Positions 1-8,909 of a stretch of DNA of 64,000 nt are shown here, in pieces. The number at the start of each line of letters is the position of its first letter. Position 1 is the first letter of the stretch. A model generated the notes under the pieces. The model saw nothing but the letters and a program-made list of their open reading frames with translations. It did not search any database and was not told the origin of the DNA. A program made the translations under genes and the position numbers. Source of the stretch: Pseudanabaena frigida (GTDB lineage Bacteria > Cyanobacteriota > Cyanobacteriia > Pseudanabaenales > Pseudanabaenaceae); NCBI GenBank assembly GCA_003242085.1, contig QBML01000006.1:1-64000 (forward strand), read 5' to 3'.

Positions 1-12
1 GTTTTTTCCTGT

Positions 13-3000
13 TCACTTGCTTTCTTTTTTATACCATTCCCTCTTGATCACTACCAGATTTAGTAATGTTTGTAGGGCTGCAATCCGATCGCTTAGTTTT
101 TCTCGTTCTTCTTTTTCTGGACGGGTGATGGGGATGATGGCAAGTCCAGATTCTAAAAGGGTTTTGGCTTGTTCGAGGTTGCCTTCTGCGGCTTCTAGTT
201 CGGCGAGTTCGATGCAGGCGGGGAGGCTGATTTTTTGATTTAGGGACTTCTCGAAGTGTTCTTTGGCTTGTTGGATATTGTCAACTGCATGACGATAAAA
301 GCATCCAAATTGATAGTAGAAGCCCCCCTTTTTTTTAATGTCATATTGGATAGCTTTTTCAAAGTGATTTATAGCTTCGCTGTAGAAAGATATCCCTTTA
401 TCCTGATAGGACTGCGCCATAAGTAAATGGGCATAGCCATGTTTAGTATTTTGTAGCAGAATGCAGTTTAACTTTTCGATAGCTTCGTTAGGTTGGGTTG
501 GGTTGGTTAATAATAGTAATTTGGCATAACTAAGATTAGCAAAATCAATTGCTTTTGCTAAATTTGGGAATCGTTTGATTTTCTTCTTTTTTACACTAAT
601 AATGCGGTTATAAATTGTCTTAGCTTTATCAAAATCATTGTAATCACGAAAAAAATTGGCAGCATGGATGTAGTTTTGCCAGTTTTGCCATTTGTCTGTA
701 GGTAGGCTAGTTTCACTTATTTCCGTAGCTAAGTAGCGACAGGTAGTGTAGTCGAGATAGTCACGAAAATAGCCAAAAACTTGTCCAATAATTTGTGGAT
801 TATCTGGATAGTCTTTTAAAACAATATTGACTGCCGCATTGTATAGCTCATGATTAGGAGAAACATGATGATATAGAACAGGTAAGAAGCAAGTCCATAG
901 ACTCAAGTCTAGTTTGTTTTGCCTCATTATCCATTGCCATTGATTGCGTATAAGGGAGTCAGTATCGATACCGATACTCTTCTTATCAGTTCTACCAATC
1001 AAGGACAAGTACTGTGTGCGAACATCACTATTATCAGGATGGATATCAAGCCAAGATTGGGTTTGGATGATCGCTTGTTGTTGTTCTCGACTACCTAGTT
1101 GCGCCACTAATGACAAGTACTGTCTGCGAACTTCCCTATCATCAGGATGGGTATCAAGCCAAGATTGGGTTTGGACGAGCACTTGTTGCTGTTCTCGACT
1201 GTCTAATTGCGCCACTAATGACAAGTACTGTGTGCGAACTTCCCCATTGTCAGGATGAGCATCAAGCCAAGATTGAGTTTGGATGATTGCTTGTTGTTGT
1301 TGTTCTCGACTACCTAGTTGCGCAACTAGTGACAAGTAATGTCGGCGAACATGAGTATCATCAAGATGGGAAGTAAGCCAAGATTGAGTTTGGATGATTG
1401 CTTGTTGTTGTTGTTCTCGACTGCCTAGTTGAACCACCAATGCTAAGTACTTTGTGCGAACATACCAATCGTTAGTATGGTTGTCAAGCCAAGACTGGGT
1501 TTGGATAATCACTTGCTGTTGTTGTTCTAAGCTGCCTAGTTGGGCTACTAATGACATGTACCTTGTCCGAACTTCCCCATTATCAAAATTGGTATCAAGC
1601 CAAGATTGGGTTTGGATAATCGCTTGCTGTTGTTGTTCTTGACTACCTAGTTGCGCCACCAATGACAAGTACTGTGTGCGAACTTTCCCATTGTCAGCAT
1701 TGGTATCAAGCCAAGATTGGGTTTGGATAATCGCTTGTTGTTGTTGTTTCCGACTCCCAAATCTTTGAATGAAAGTCAACCAATGTATCCAGTCTGAAGA
1801 GCTTTGAGGTTGTGTCAGTAGAATTGAATTAATACACAATTGCTGTTGCTCAAGACAACCAAGTTTCTCATAGATCGATGCCCAAAAAACCCATTCACTG
1901 ATGGTATTCCACTGTTGAAGTAACTTAATATATTGAGAATGATTTTGGATGATTTCGCGAACTAGCTCTTGTGCAGCATTCTTTTCAACTAACTTTCTAA
2001 AGCTATGATTTATCCACCATTTCTGAGTTGTATTCATCGGCTCCAAGTGTGGAATGATCGCCTTTAGATAACGCTCTAGTAAAGGTTTGCGAGTGGATGT
2101 GTAGGGATGATTTCCTGAATCTTTTGGACGATATTCCAATTCCATTACAGTTTTAGCAATTAGTTCATGTACTGTAGTAAGTCCATCATGTCCGCTATAG
2201 GTTCTTGTATCAATAATCCCTTCTAATTCTGACAAAATCATCTTTTCTGACCAATCAGACTTAGGCAAACAGAGATGTAAGATCTCGAAAGGTACGATAA
2301 TCCCAAACTGAAAAAAGCTACACAAAACTCCAAAAGCCTGATAAATTGGCTTATTGTCTTGACTTGGTAAATCTTTTACAATACCTCTTAGCAACTCATC
2401 AAATGGCTTGCCTTCCGACAACTGCAACATCAGAACTAACATAATTGGCGAGTCAATTAGTTGCTGACGCTCTGCGATTGATTTTCCTGCCAAGTGACTC
2501 TGCACCTCTGGCAACGCCAAAATCCGCTCCTTTTCTACCACACTAGGCTTTGCTAAATCTAAACAAACCGTCTTATATTCCAATCCTTCCAACTCGTAGT
2601 GACGATCTTCATTCTGGCGAGTTGTTCCAATTAGAGTTAAGGGAAATAAAAACTCATTCTGTTTCAACTCCTCCAAAAACGAGTCATCGCGAAACAAATC
2701 ATCAGCAATTACATAAAAATGCTTCCCGCCTGACTCTTCAGAAAACTCCCGCAACTGCTCCAGCCACCCCACTTGGTTTTGGCTCTTCTTATAAAATACT
2801 CGCTTACCTTGACAAAACAACTCATGGGCTAACCAGCGTAATAACGCCGTCTTACCCGCCCCTGGTTCACCCCGAATCAACATCAATGAAATGCCATAAT
2901 CCTCAGAGAGTTTTAGCGCTTTCTCCAGTGCTTCTCCCTGCTGGTCACGTTCCACATAATTTTTTTGAAACAACATCGACCAATTTGCCGCCCGCAACTT

Positions 3001-3879
3001 CAAAATCTGGGTGCGAGCCTGATTATTAGCCACCTTTGCCGCAATCAACTCAAAAAAAGCAGCATCCAAAATCTCATAATCTGAACGCAATTTCGCGATC
3101 GCATTTTGTAATTTATCCGAGCAATCTGCCTCAATCTTCCCTGTCGATGGATAAGTTACCAACGTAATCTCACCACCTGACTTTAAAACAACAGGCTCTT
3201 GTCCCGATCCTCCTAGCTCATCATCAATTACCTTATTTAGTTGCGGCGTTCGCACTCGACCATTAGCACTGGGCGATTTCAAAGCCTTAATCACAGCAGC
3301 AGTAAATAAACTGTAATCCTCACCCTCATAGGCTTTCTCATGACTGCGGCAAGCCGTCGCTAAAAAGTAGTTGCGATCGCTAGACCGAAAAGCACCAAGA
3401 GCGCTAGAAATTTGACTTTTTTCTAACAAGCTTCCACTATGGCAACAATCAAGCAAAACCACCAAGCTGCTAAAATTTGCATTCAAAATTAAGCCATTCA
3501 AATCCTCTAAGGCAATTCCAGCCGAGGCAACATTCTCAGACGTACAATCCGACGTAATCAGATAGCCTTTCTTCTGCCCCAACTTAGTTACTTGAGCGCC
3601 ATGACCACTGAAATAGATTAGCGCCTCATTACTCCCCACCTTTTCAAAAAAATCAGTAATTTCTTTTCCTAAATCCTCGCCTTTGAGATCAGCCTCTGCC
3701 ATCTCATAGCATTGTTTTTCGCCATTCCACTGAGATGGTAAACGGGTAACCTCTACAAAGTCCCCATGTGCTTCTAATATTTGCGCGATCGCCTCTGCGT
3801 CTTCGACTGGCTTCTCTAAATCACCAAACCCCGATCCACCATATTTTTGGATGCCAATCACAAGTGCGTATCTGGTCAT
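13..3879 (-). CDS. Caspase-like peptidase / P-loop NTPase / tandem-repeat protein (NLR-like conflict protein)
   Basis: A 1288-residue multidomain protein. Residues 1-240 form a caspase-like (peptidase C14) domain: IGIQKYG near the start, catalytic His93 in YFSGHGA and Cys146 in LLDCCHSGS. A STAND/AAA-like NTPase follows, with Walker A GEPGAGKT at about 337-344, Walker B FYVIADD at about 388-394 and a possible sensor in GTTRQNE. Residues about 708-961 are seven near-identical 36-37-residue repeats (QQQQAIIQTQSWLD...LSLVAQLGS). The C-terminus looks like divergent TPR helices. No signal peptide or membrane segment is seen, so it is probably cytosolic. The architecture matches bacterial NLR-like regulated effectors, in which a repeat sensor and NTPase switch control a caspase effector; that role is inferred. 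It is divergent from the Trypco1-like gene at 4015, with 135 bp between the two starts. The peptidase substrate is unknown. Confidence 0.85.
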   Translation of the reverse strand: MTRYALVIGIQKYGGSGFGDLEKPVEDAEAIAQILEAHGDFVEVTRLPSQWNGEKQCYEMAEADLKGEDLGKEITDFFEKVGSNEALIYFSGHGAQVTKLGQKKGYLITSDCTSENVASAGIALEDLNGLILNANFSSLVVLLDCCHSGSLLEKSQISSALGAFRSSDRNYFLATACRSHEKAYEGEDYSLFTAAVIKALKSPSANGRVRTPQLNKVIDDELGGSGQEPVVLKSGGEITLVTYPSTGKIEADCSDKLQNAIAKLRSDYEILDAAFFELIAAKVANNQARTQILKLRAANWSMLFQKNYVERDQQGEALEKALKLSEDYGISLMLIRGEPGAGKTALLRWLAHELFCQGKRVFYKKSQNQVGWLEQLREFSEESGGKHFYVIADDLFRDDSFLEELKQNEFLFPLTLIGTTRQNEDRHYELEGLEYKTVCLDLAKPSVVEKERILALPEVQSHLAGKSIAERQQLIDSPIMLVLMLQLSEGKPFDELLRGIVKDLPSQDNKPIYQAFGVLCSFFQFGIIVPFEILHLCLPKSDWSEKMILSELEGIIDTRTYSGHDGLTTVHELIAKTVMELEYRPKDSGNHPYTSTRKPLLERYLKAIIPHLEPMNTTQKWWINHSFRKLVEKNAAQELVREIIQNHSQYIKLLQQWNTISEWVFWASIYEKLGCLEQQQLCINSILLTQPQSSSDWIHWLTFIQRFGSRKQQQQAIIQTQSWLDTNADNGKVRTQYLSLVAQLGSQEQQQQAIIQTQSWLDTNFDNGEVRTRYMSLVAQLGSLEQQQQVIIQTQSWLDNHTNDWYVRTKYLALVVQLGSREQQQQAIIQTQSWLTSHLDDTHVRRHYLSLVAQLGSREQQQQAIIQTQSWLDAHPDNGEVRTQYLSLVAQLDSREQQQVLVQTQSWLDTHPDDREVRRQYLSLVAQLGSREQQQAIIQTQSWLDIHPDNSDVRTQYLSLIGRTDKKSIGIDTDSLIRNQWQWIMRQNKLDLSLWTCFLPVLYHHVSPNHELYNAAVNIVLKDYPDNPQIIGQVFGYFRDYLDYTTCRYLATEISETSLPTDKWQNWQNYIHAANFFRDYNDFDKAKTIYNRIISVKKKKIKRFPNLAKAIDFANLSYAKLLLLTNPTQPNEAIEKLNCILLQNTKHGYAHLLMAQSYQDKGISFYSEAINHFEKAIQYDIKKKGGFYYQFGCFYRHAVDNIQQAKEHFEKSLNQKISLPACIELAELEAAEGNLEQAKTLLESGLAIIPITRPEKEEREKLSDRIAALQTLLNLVVIKREWYKKESK
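999..1757 (-). repeat. In-frame tandem repeat array of about 111 bp, 7 units
   Basis: Seven consecutive units of 111 or 108 bp lie inside the caspase-NTPase gene. Each encodes QQQ(Q)AIIQTQSWLD, a variable stretch of about 9 residues, then VR.QYLSLVAQLGSRE. Two units have lost one Gln codon. The DNA is strongly conserved between units, so slippage or recombination could change copy number without breaking the frame. The variable residues cluster at one place in each unit, as expected for a solenoid with one variable face. Confidence 0.9.
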
Positions 3880-4014
3880 TCGATCACAACTATGGAAAGA
3901 AAAATTAGCCTACCTTAAATAATTATATCTACAAAGATTAGCTGAGTATAATAATTACGTCTATTTCCTAAAAACTGCTATTTTCTCTTAATTTCAACAT
4001 TACACGGTGTCACA

Positions 4015-4401
4015 ATGTCTGAACTCCAACGACTCTTAATCGAAGAAAATGGTAAAACCGTTGAGATCTTTGTTGAAGCTCCAACTGTTCCTGCAATTCC
4101 TAACTCTACCAACACAGGTAAACGCCCTGGAGAAAAAGGCGCAACCGATGAAGTCTTACTCAAAATGTCTGAAGTTCAATCCAAAATTCAAACCTACGCC
4201 AATTTTGCGATCGGCGCATTTCAACATCTCGGTTCCGCCGAAGTCGAAGAAATCACCCTCAAATTCGGCATCAAACTTGGTGGTAAAACTGGCATCATTT
4301 TTACTGAAGGCTCCGCAGAAGGCAGTATGGAAATATCTGTAAAATGCAAATTCCCCACACCTGGTGTTGAAAAGGATATAAATCCTATTAAAAAGGAATA
4401 A
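4015..4401 (+). CDS. Trypco1-like (CU044_2847 family) small protein
   Basis: A 128-residue protein without signal peptide or membrane segment. It resembles the trypsin-co-occurring domain 1 (Trypco1, CU044_2847) family. The N-terminus (LLIEENGKTVEIFVEAP) looks like a short beta-rich domain. A helical segment follows (MSEVQSKIQTYANFAIGAF), and then EEITLKFGIKLGGKTGIIF and a final strand. Members of this family are reported next to trypsin-like or caspase-like peptidases in NTP-dependent conflict systems. Here the caspase-NTPase gene lies divergently 135 bp away, which fits. It may be an adaptor, a regulator or a peptidase target. The family call rests on recognised sequence pattern only. ATG start; no clear Shine-Dalgarno. 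Confidence 0.65.
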   Translation: MSELQRLLIEENGKTVEIFVEAPTVPAIPNSTNTGKRPGEKGATDEVLLKMSEVQSKIQTYANFAIGAFQHLGSAEVEEITLKFGIKLGGKTGIIFTEGSAEGSMEISVKCKFPTPGVEKDINPIKKE

Positions 4402-4589
4402 ATAAAACTGATATCTTTGACCAGTTTGGAGGACTAAAGAATGAAGCTATTTCATTCTCCTACGAGATCGCTGGAAAATAATTTCACTTTAAGGTCATCA
4501 ACTAGAGCTTGAGGATAGGAATTAATAGGAAAAAGGCGATCGCCTACATTCTCTAATCTCTAGCAAGAAACAAGAATTTGAGAACATTT

Positions 4590-5693
4590 TTAAATCCATC
4601 CATTCACCATTGCTAGATGCAGAGCCTGAAAACGAGTCCTTGCCTTAAGCTTAGTCAGAATATTATTGATATGGAACTTGACTGTGCTTTCGCTAATAAT
4701 CAACTGTTGAGCAATATCCCGATCGCGTAATCCTTGAGTTAATAATTGCATCATCTCTAATTCACGTTCAGATAGAGGATTCGCTTTCTTCCCAAAGGGA
4801 ATGGCGATCGCGATTTGTAACTCCGTGGGATGAATATCGATCGCACCACCCAAACTGGAAACGATCAAAAATAATTCACTAAATAGCGATCGCAGCCAGT
4901 TTTGCGAATCAGGAATTTGGTTAGTGGTTTTCGCGACGATCGCCTCTAGAGAGATCGCCATATCGCTATAAATCAAGCGGCAATAAGCGCCCCCAATTTG
5001 ATTGAGAATTTCTGCTGCCCTCAAAAATACATACTCAATCGTCAGATTTAGACTTCTCTCCGTACCCACCAAAGTCAACCGATTGGAATTTAAAATATGG
5101 GCTAGGCGATCGGATAGAGAAGCTTGCTCGACTGCCTGATTTTGATGCAAATTTTGCCAAGTTTGCTTCTCTTGTTGATGTTTGAAGGCGCTATCAATAG
5201 CGATCGCCGCGATCGTACAGAGTATCCGCAGGAACTCTAGAAATTCAGGTGGCATTTCATGATGACTAAATGCTGCTAAAACACCGACAACCCTGCTTTT
5301 GATTTCCAAAGGATAGCCCGCAAAACCGCGAATATTATTGGTGATTGCCCAATTGCGATCGCCGACCCAAGGCTCAGATGCCAGATTATTACTTAAAAAC
5401 GAAACTCGATTTTGGGCGATTTTTCCGACCTTATACGCACCCATTGGCACTCTGGCAAATCTGCCATCAATGCGCGTATACATCCCCGACGAGGCTACTA
5501 ACTTAAGCGAGGAACGCTCTGGCTCTAGCAACCACACCCGCGCAAACGCACAATCAAATCGCTCAACAATACCATCGGTGACTCGATGCGCGATCGCCTC
5601 TGGATCTAAGCACCCAGAAAAAGTTTCGGCAATTTCTGTTCCCCGATGTAAATCGAATAAAAGTTTGGTTGGATCGAGTAACTCAGTCATCAA
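4590..5693 (-). CDS. GAF-domain LuxR-family transcriptional regulator
   Basis: A 367-residue protein. Residues about 15-175 look like a GAF sensory domain (CAFARVWLLEPE, GFAGYPLEIKSRVVGVLAAF). The C-terminal 60 residues are a LuxR/NarL helix-turn-helix: LSERELEMMQLLTQGL, then DIAQQLIISESTVKFHINN. There is no receiver domain, so control is probably through a ligand or protein bound to the GAF domain rather than by phosphotransfer. Two ATG codons stand in tandem at the start; either could be used. It is a single gene, convergent with the small Trypco1-like gene. Target genes cannot be told from the sequence. The 188 bp between 4401 and 4590 hold no convincing gene. Confidence 0.8.
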   Translation of the reverse strand: MMTELLDPTKLLFDLHRGTEIAETFSGCLDPEAIAHRVTDGIVERFDCAFARVWLLEPERSSLKLVASSGMYTRIDGRFARVPMGAYKVGKIAQNRVSFLSNNLASEPWVGDRNWAITNNIRGFAGYPLEIKSRVVGVLAAFSHHEMPPEFLEFLRILCTIAAIAIDSAFKHQQEKQTWQNLHQNQAVEQASLSDRLAHILNSNRLTLVGTERSLNLTIEYVFLRAAEILNQIGGAYCRLIYSDMAISLEAIVAKTTNQIPDSQNWLRSLFSELFLIVSSLGGAIDIHPTELQIAIAIPFGKKANPLSERELEMMQLLTQGLRDRDIAQQLIISESTVKFHINNILTKLKARTRFQALHLAMVNGWI

Positions 5694-5769
5694 ACCTAAC
5701 GCTTACATACAAAGAACTTATCGAGTTTTAGCACTTGCAATAAATCTGTCGTCCTTTAGCTAAGACATA

Positions 5770-5820
5770 CAACCCCAAAGAGAGTTGCAACGCTTTGCGC
5801 CGCAACTCTCTTTGGGGTTG
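5770..5820. repeat. Palindrome, 19-bp perfect arms
   Basis: Arms 5770-5788 and 5802-5820 are perfect complements (CAACCCCAAAG...). The loop contains GCTTTGC. Flanks are also inverted: GCTAAGACATAC on the left, TTTTGTCCTAGC on the right. It belongs to the dispersed palindrome family of this window and lies between the LuxR start and the DUF4335 gene. Confidence 0.85.
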
Positions 5821-5920
5821 TGATTTTGTCCTAGCATAACTAACGATAGTTAAAAAACTCTACCTATCAATTGATCCGTAGATTGCTAGATGTCTGTGTA
5901 TCGGAAGTTACGAAAGCTCT

Positions 5921-5963
5921 AAAACATTAAAGAGCCTTGCATTGCAAGGCTCTTTAATGTTTT
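5921..5963 (-). terminator. Rho-independent-like terminator after the DUF4335 gene
   Basis: Perfect 20-bp arms 5921-5940 and 5944-5963 with a 3-nt loop, reaching the stop codon of the minus-strand DUF4335 gene. The A/T-rich outer arms supply U tracts in either direction. Confidence 0.7.
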
Positions 5964-6691
5964 TAGTTTCGGGTAGAGCTAGGAGTCGGTGAACTCTCAG
6001 GACTAGCGGATCTAGTGGGACTAGGTGAACTCTCGGGACTAGCGGATCTAGTAGGAGTCGCTGAACTTTCAGGACTAGAGGAACTAGTGGGACTTGTAGG
6101 GGGAGTTGATACCTTGGGTTTGGGTACTGTTTGGACTGGAACAGGCTGAGATGGTTTTGGTGATGGTTTTGGAATGGGAATAAAATACAAAACCGTAGCA
6201 GCGATCGCCAAACTCACAACTCCAGCGATCGCTGGAACTGCCTGATTATTTAACTGAGACAGCGATCTATAGTCAGCAATCTGCGTTACTAACTTTAAAT
6301 CAGGTAAAGTTGTCGGATCGCAACATAACCGATCTAAGCTTTCCATCAGGTCAAAAAGCTGAATCGTATTTAATTTAATTTGGAGCTGTTTGGGATTATT
6401 CGCATCAGCTTCATTAAGTAGGACTGAGAGCACATGGATATGTTTTCCCTCTGGCTCCAGACGCACCTGTTTTTCAGGAATCATCAAAGCAGTATTACTT
6501 TTTAAAGCTTGAGCATAAGCACCCACGACTTTTACCAGTGAGTTGAGGAGTTCTAGCCCGCCAACAATTGGTTCAGCGTGATGATTAAAGCGACAGCCAA
6601 AACTGGACAAAATTGAAAGAACGTCACCACCAGTACTAATACCCTCAATCTGTAAAGTACAGCTTGGTAAACTATAGCTACGCTGAATCAT
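5963..6691 (-). CDS. DUF4335 domain protein with membrane segment and Ser/Pro-rich tail
   Basis: A 242-residue cyanobacterial conserved protein. The N-terminal 140 residues (RSYSLPSCTLQIEG, LSSFGCRFNHHAEPIVGG) match the DUF4335 family. One hydrophobic segment at about 154-172 (AIAGVVSLAIAATVLYFIPI) would anchor it. The tail is Pro/Ser/Thr-rich and ends in three 12-residue repeats of the type SPESSPSPTRSA. Function is unknown. Its start overlaps the stop of the upstream DUF3038 gene by one base (TAATG), so the two are almost certainly translationally coupled. These families are typically found together in cyanobacteria, which suggests a shared complex. Confidence 0.8.
   Translation of the reverse strand: MIQRSYSLPSCTLQIEGISTGGDVLSILSSFGCRFNHHAEPIVGGLELLNSLVKVVGAYAQALKSNTALMIPEKQVRLEPEGKHIHVLSVLLNEADANNPKQLQIKLNTIQLFDLMESLDRLCCDPTTLPDLKLVTQIADYRSLSQLNNQAVPAIAGVVSLAIAATVLYFIPIPKPSPKPSQPVPVQTVPKPKVSTPPTSPTSSSSPESSATPTRSASPESSPSPTRSASPESSPTPSSTRN
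5991..6098 (-). repeat. 36-bp tandem repeat in the DUF4335 tail
   Basis: GAACTYTC recurs at 5991, 6027 and 6063, an exact 36-bp period, encoding the SPESS.(S/T)PTRSA units. The third unit is more diverged. Confidence 0.8.
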
Positions 6692-7278
6692 TAGGCGATC
6701 GCTCCATCAAACAGACTATTCCAAAGACGAAATTCACCAGCTACGCCACTGCATAACAATAGGCGCGTTAATAAGTGCAACGCTAACTCGCGAATTTCTG
6801 TGTTACTGAGCGGTGACGGCGATCGCATCCGACCGATGTATAACGATGTGAAGCGATCGATATAATTTTCTAAAAAAGCTTGGTTTTGCTGTAACCCTAA
6901 CGCCTCGATCTTATTCTCAACGATCTGCTGATGGGTACTAATCAATAAGCGCAAGCCAGTATCTAACTGTTTTGCTAAAGTGCACACGATCTTTACCAGA
7001 GCCTTTAGCTCATCCCAGCTTAGACTTGTACGCTGATAGTTGCGTCGAAGGGGATTAGTATTTCTCAGACGCCAGAAAGCAACACGACTAGGAATCGTTT
7101 TTTCTAAGTTTAGCTGTTCGATTAAAACAAGCATTACCTCAACTGCTTCTAAATCCAGCGCCTCGATCGCTAGGAGCAGATGGTCGATATCAGTTCGGAC
7201 ACTGCGGGGACAACCCCTAACAAAGTCTTTAGGAACGTGTAAATCGAGATTCACAGAAGCCGAAGTATTTAACTGCAT
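6691..7278 (-). CDS. DUF3038 domain protein
   Basis: A 195-residue, mostly helical soluble protein matching the cyanobacterial DUF3038 family (CPRSVRTDIDHLLLAIEALD, then FWRLRNTNPLRR). Biochemical function is unknown. It is the first gene of a two-gene operon with DUF4335 (1-bp TAATG overlap). It lies about 100 bp downstream of rpsD on the same strand, so read-through from the ribosomal protein gene is possible. Confidence 0.8.
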   Translation of the reverse strand: MQLNTSASVNLDLHVPKDFVRGCPRSVRTDIDHLLLAIEALDLEAVEVMLVLIEQLNLEKTIPSRVAFWRLRNTNPLRRNYQRTSLSWDELKALVKIVCTLAKQLDTGLRLLISTHQQIVENKIEALGLQQNQAFLENYIDRFTSLYIGRMRSPSPLSNTEIRELALHLLTRLLLCSGVAGEFRLWNSLFDGAIA

Positions 7279-7376
7279 AATTCGCAGTGAAGTTGAACCT
7301 AATAGAGTTTACCCAGTTGGAAGGCGTTCAGCTACAAGCCTAAAACAAAGAATGCCCGTAGCTGATAGCTTCAACC

Positions 7377-7985
7377 TTAAGCTTGGCGTGAGTAGTACTC
7401 AATAACCAGCAGTTCGTTCACTTGCAAGGCAACCCATTCGCGTTCGACAACGCCATTCACCTTACCAGTCATCTTTGCCTTGTCAAATTCTAAATGGCTA
7501 GGAATGTTAGATAGACCGGGGAATTCGAGGTTACGCTCGACGATCTTTTTCGATTTTTCGTTATCTTTAACGCTAATTACTTCACCAGGGCGGCAACCAT
7601 AACTAGGAATAGTCACGCTCTTACCATTAATGGTGATATGTCCGTGATTTACCAGTTGACGTGCAGCAGGGATCGTCGGTGCAAATCCCATGCGGAAAAC
7701 TGTATTGTCTAGACGCATTTCTAGCAATTGTAGCAATACTAAACCTGTAGAACCTTTAACTCGTCTGGCTCGACGCACATAGCGCAGCATTTGAGTTTCA
7801 GTTAGACCGTAGTTAAAGCGTAATTTTTGCTTTTCTTCAAGACGCACCGCATATTCAGAGCGCTTTTTACGATCTTGACCATGCATTCCGGGTGGATAAG
7901 CGTGCTTAGGTTGTTTGCGACTTAGACCGGGAAGCTCTCCGAGTCTTCTGACGATTCTGAGGCGCGGACCTCTATAACGGGACAT
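7377..7985 (-). CDS. rpsD: 30S ribosomal protein S4
   Basis: A 202-residue full-length S4, the primary 16S rRNA-binding protein that nucleates 30S assembly. Family hallmarks are the start [20 protein letters not shown], the [14 protein letters not shown] segment, and the S4 RNA-binding domain around residues 90-155 ([20 protein letters not shown], then [12 protein letters not shown]). A Shine-Dalgarno GGAAGGAG lies just upstream of the ATG. It stands alone rather than in a large ribosomal operon, the usual cyanobacterial arrangement. Certain. Confidence 0.98.
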   Translation of the reverse strand: MSRYRGPRLRIVRRLGELPGLSRKQPKHAYPPGMHGQDRKKRSEYAVRLEEKQKLRFNYGLTETQMLRYVRRARRVKGSTGLVLLQLLEMRLDNTVFRMGFAPTIPAARQLVNHGHITINGKSVTIPSYGCRPGEVISVKDNEKSKKIVERNLEFPGLSNIPSHLEFDKAKMTGKVNGVVEREWVALQVNELLVIEYYSRQA

Positions 7986-8092
7986 AGCTCCTTCCTTGTT
8001 ACTGTTGAAAACTTGACAGCCTATCTAGTATATGACAATTCTGCTAAAAATCTTGATTAAATTATGCAAAGTAGCTAGGCGCAATTAAATAT

Positions 8093-8147
8093 AAAACCCA
8101 AAAGCCTGTGGCGCACGCTGCGCGTGCGCCACAGGCTTTTGGGTTTT
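8093..8147. repeat. Palindrome, 26-bp perfect arms, GC-TGC-GC apex
   Basis: Arms 8093-8118 and 8122-8147 pair perfectly around a 3-nt loop. Outer ends are AAAACCCAAAAG / CTTTTGGGTTTT. With the next palindrome it fills most of the 351 bp between rpsD and the SLOG gene, where I see no other gene. The rpsD promoter must lie here too. Confidence 0.95.
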
Positions 8148-8171
8148 AATTATGTCCATATACGTAAGTTC

Positions 8172-8248
8172 AGCAATTCTCAAAACCAATTTTCGGGTTG
8201 GTAGTGTCTTCGGCGCTACCAACCCGAAAATTGGTTTTGAGAATTGCT
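8172..8248. repeat. Palindrome, 33-bp perfect arms, AGCAATTCTC ends
   Basis: Arms 8172-8204 and 8216-8248 are perfect complements around an 11-nt loop. The outer 10 bp AGCAATTCTC / GAGAATTGCT are the same as the ends of the composite element at 20153-20434, so this is probably a small member of that mobile family. Confidence 0.95.
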
Positions 8249-8336
8249 ATCTTTTGAGCTTGTAGTTTGCTTCGCTAGGGTCTAAGTGATATTGTGTAAA
8301 TGTTCGTTCAGTAAGTAGTAAACGAGAGGGATTTGT

Positions 8337-8840
8337 TTGACTCAGTCAATTAATCTACCCAAGCTAGACGACTTTTTGCAGGAGCTTGCGACGATCCAGC
8401 AGCAAGGCTCAAAGCGGATCGCGTTTTTAGGTTCCCGCCATGTGCCATTGACTCACCAACTGCTGATCGAACTGCTCAGCTATGCTTTAGCACTATCTGG
8501 CAACAGTATTATTACCTCTGGTGCAACAGGTACTAATTTTGCAGCAATCCGAGGAGCTTTGCGGGCTGACCCCAATTTGTTGACTGTAATTTTGCCTCAA
8601 AGTTTAGATCGACAGCCTTATGAATCTCGCGAGCAGCTAGAAAATGTCATTCATTTGATCGAGCATAGCGAGAATGACACGTTGTCCTTGGCAGAGGCAA
8701 GTACTCTGTGTAACCAAGAAATCATCTCTAAATGTCAGCAACTGATTTGCTTTGCGTTTCATGGTAGTGAGACTTTATTGCAGACCTGCCAAGATGCTGA
8801 AGAACAGCGTAAGGTTGTGACCCTGTTTTATTTTGACTAA
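8337..8840 (+). CDS. DprA/SLOG-like Rossmann-fold protein
   Basis: A 167-residue soluble protein. KRIAFLGSRHVPLTHQ followed by IITSGATGTNFAAIRGAL is the nucleotide-binding signature of the SLOG superfamily (DprA/Smf, LOG, MoCo carrier). Homologues in cyanobacteria are usually labelled DNA recombination-mediator protein A. It is much shorter than true DprA and has no extra DNA-binding domain, so a role in natural transformation is only a possibility. The start is TTG at 8337, preceded by GAGAGGG six bases upstream; no ATG is available near the conserved N-terminus. Confidence 0.65.
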   Translation: MTQSINLPKLDDFLQELATIQQQGSKRIAFLGSRHVPLTHQLLIELLSYALALSGNSIITSGATGTNFAAIRGALRADPNLLTVILPQSLDRQPYESREQLENVIHLIEHSENDTLSLAEASTLCNQEIISKCQQLICFAFHGSETLLQTCQDAEEQRKVVTLFYFD

Positions 8841-8909
8841 AGAATATGAAAGATTGCTTACATGGCACTTTTGATATTTTTCTTATGGAATTGTTTAGAA
8901 ACGAAGATT

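Noticed and set aside
999-1757. Regular repeats that might suggest a CRISPR array
   Set aside because: Units are 108-111 bp, in frame within a long gene, with no short repeat/spacer alternation. They encode a protein repeat. No CRISPR array or cas gene is seen anywhere in the window.
2550-3029. Long plus-strand open frame opposite the caspase-NTPase gene
   Set aside because: It is antisense to a well supported domain, with no ribosome site or protein-like pattern.
4441-4512. Short open frame of 23 codons after GGAGG downstream of the Trypco1-like gene
   Set aside because: Too short, no similarity or conservation evidence; left as noncoding.
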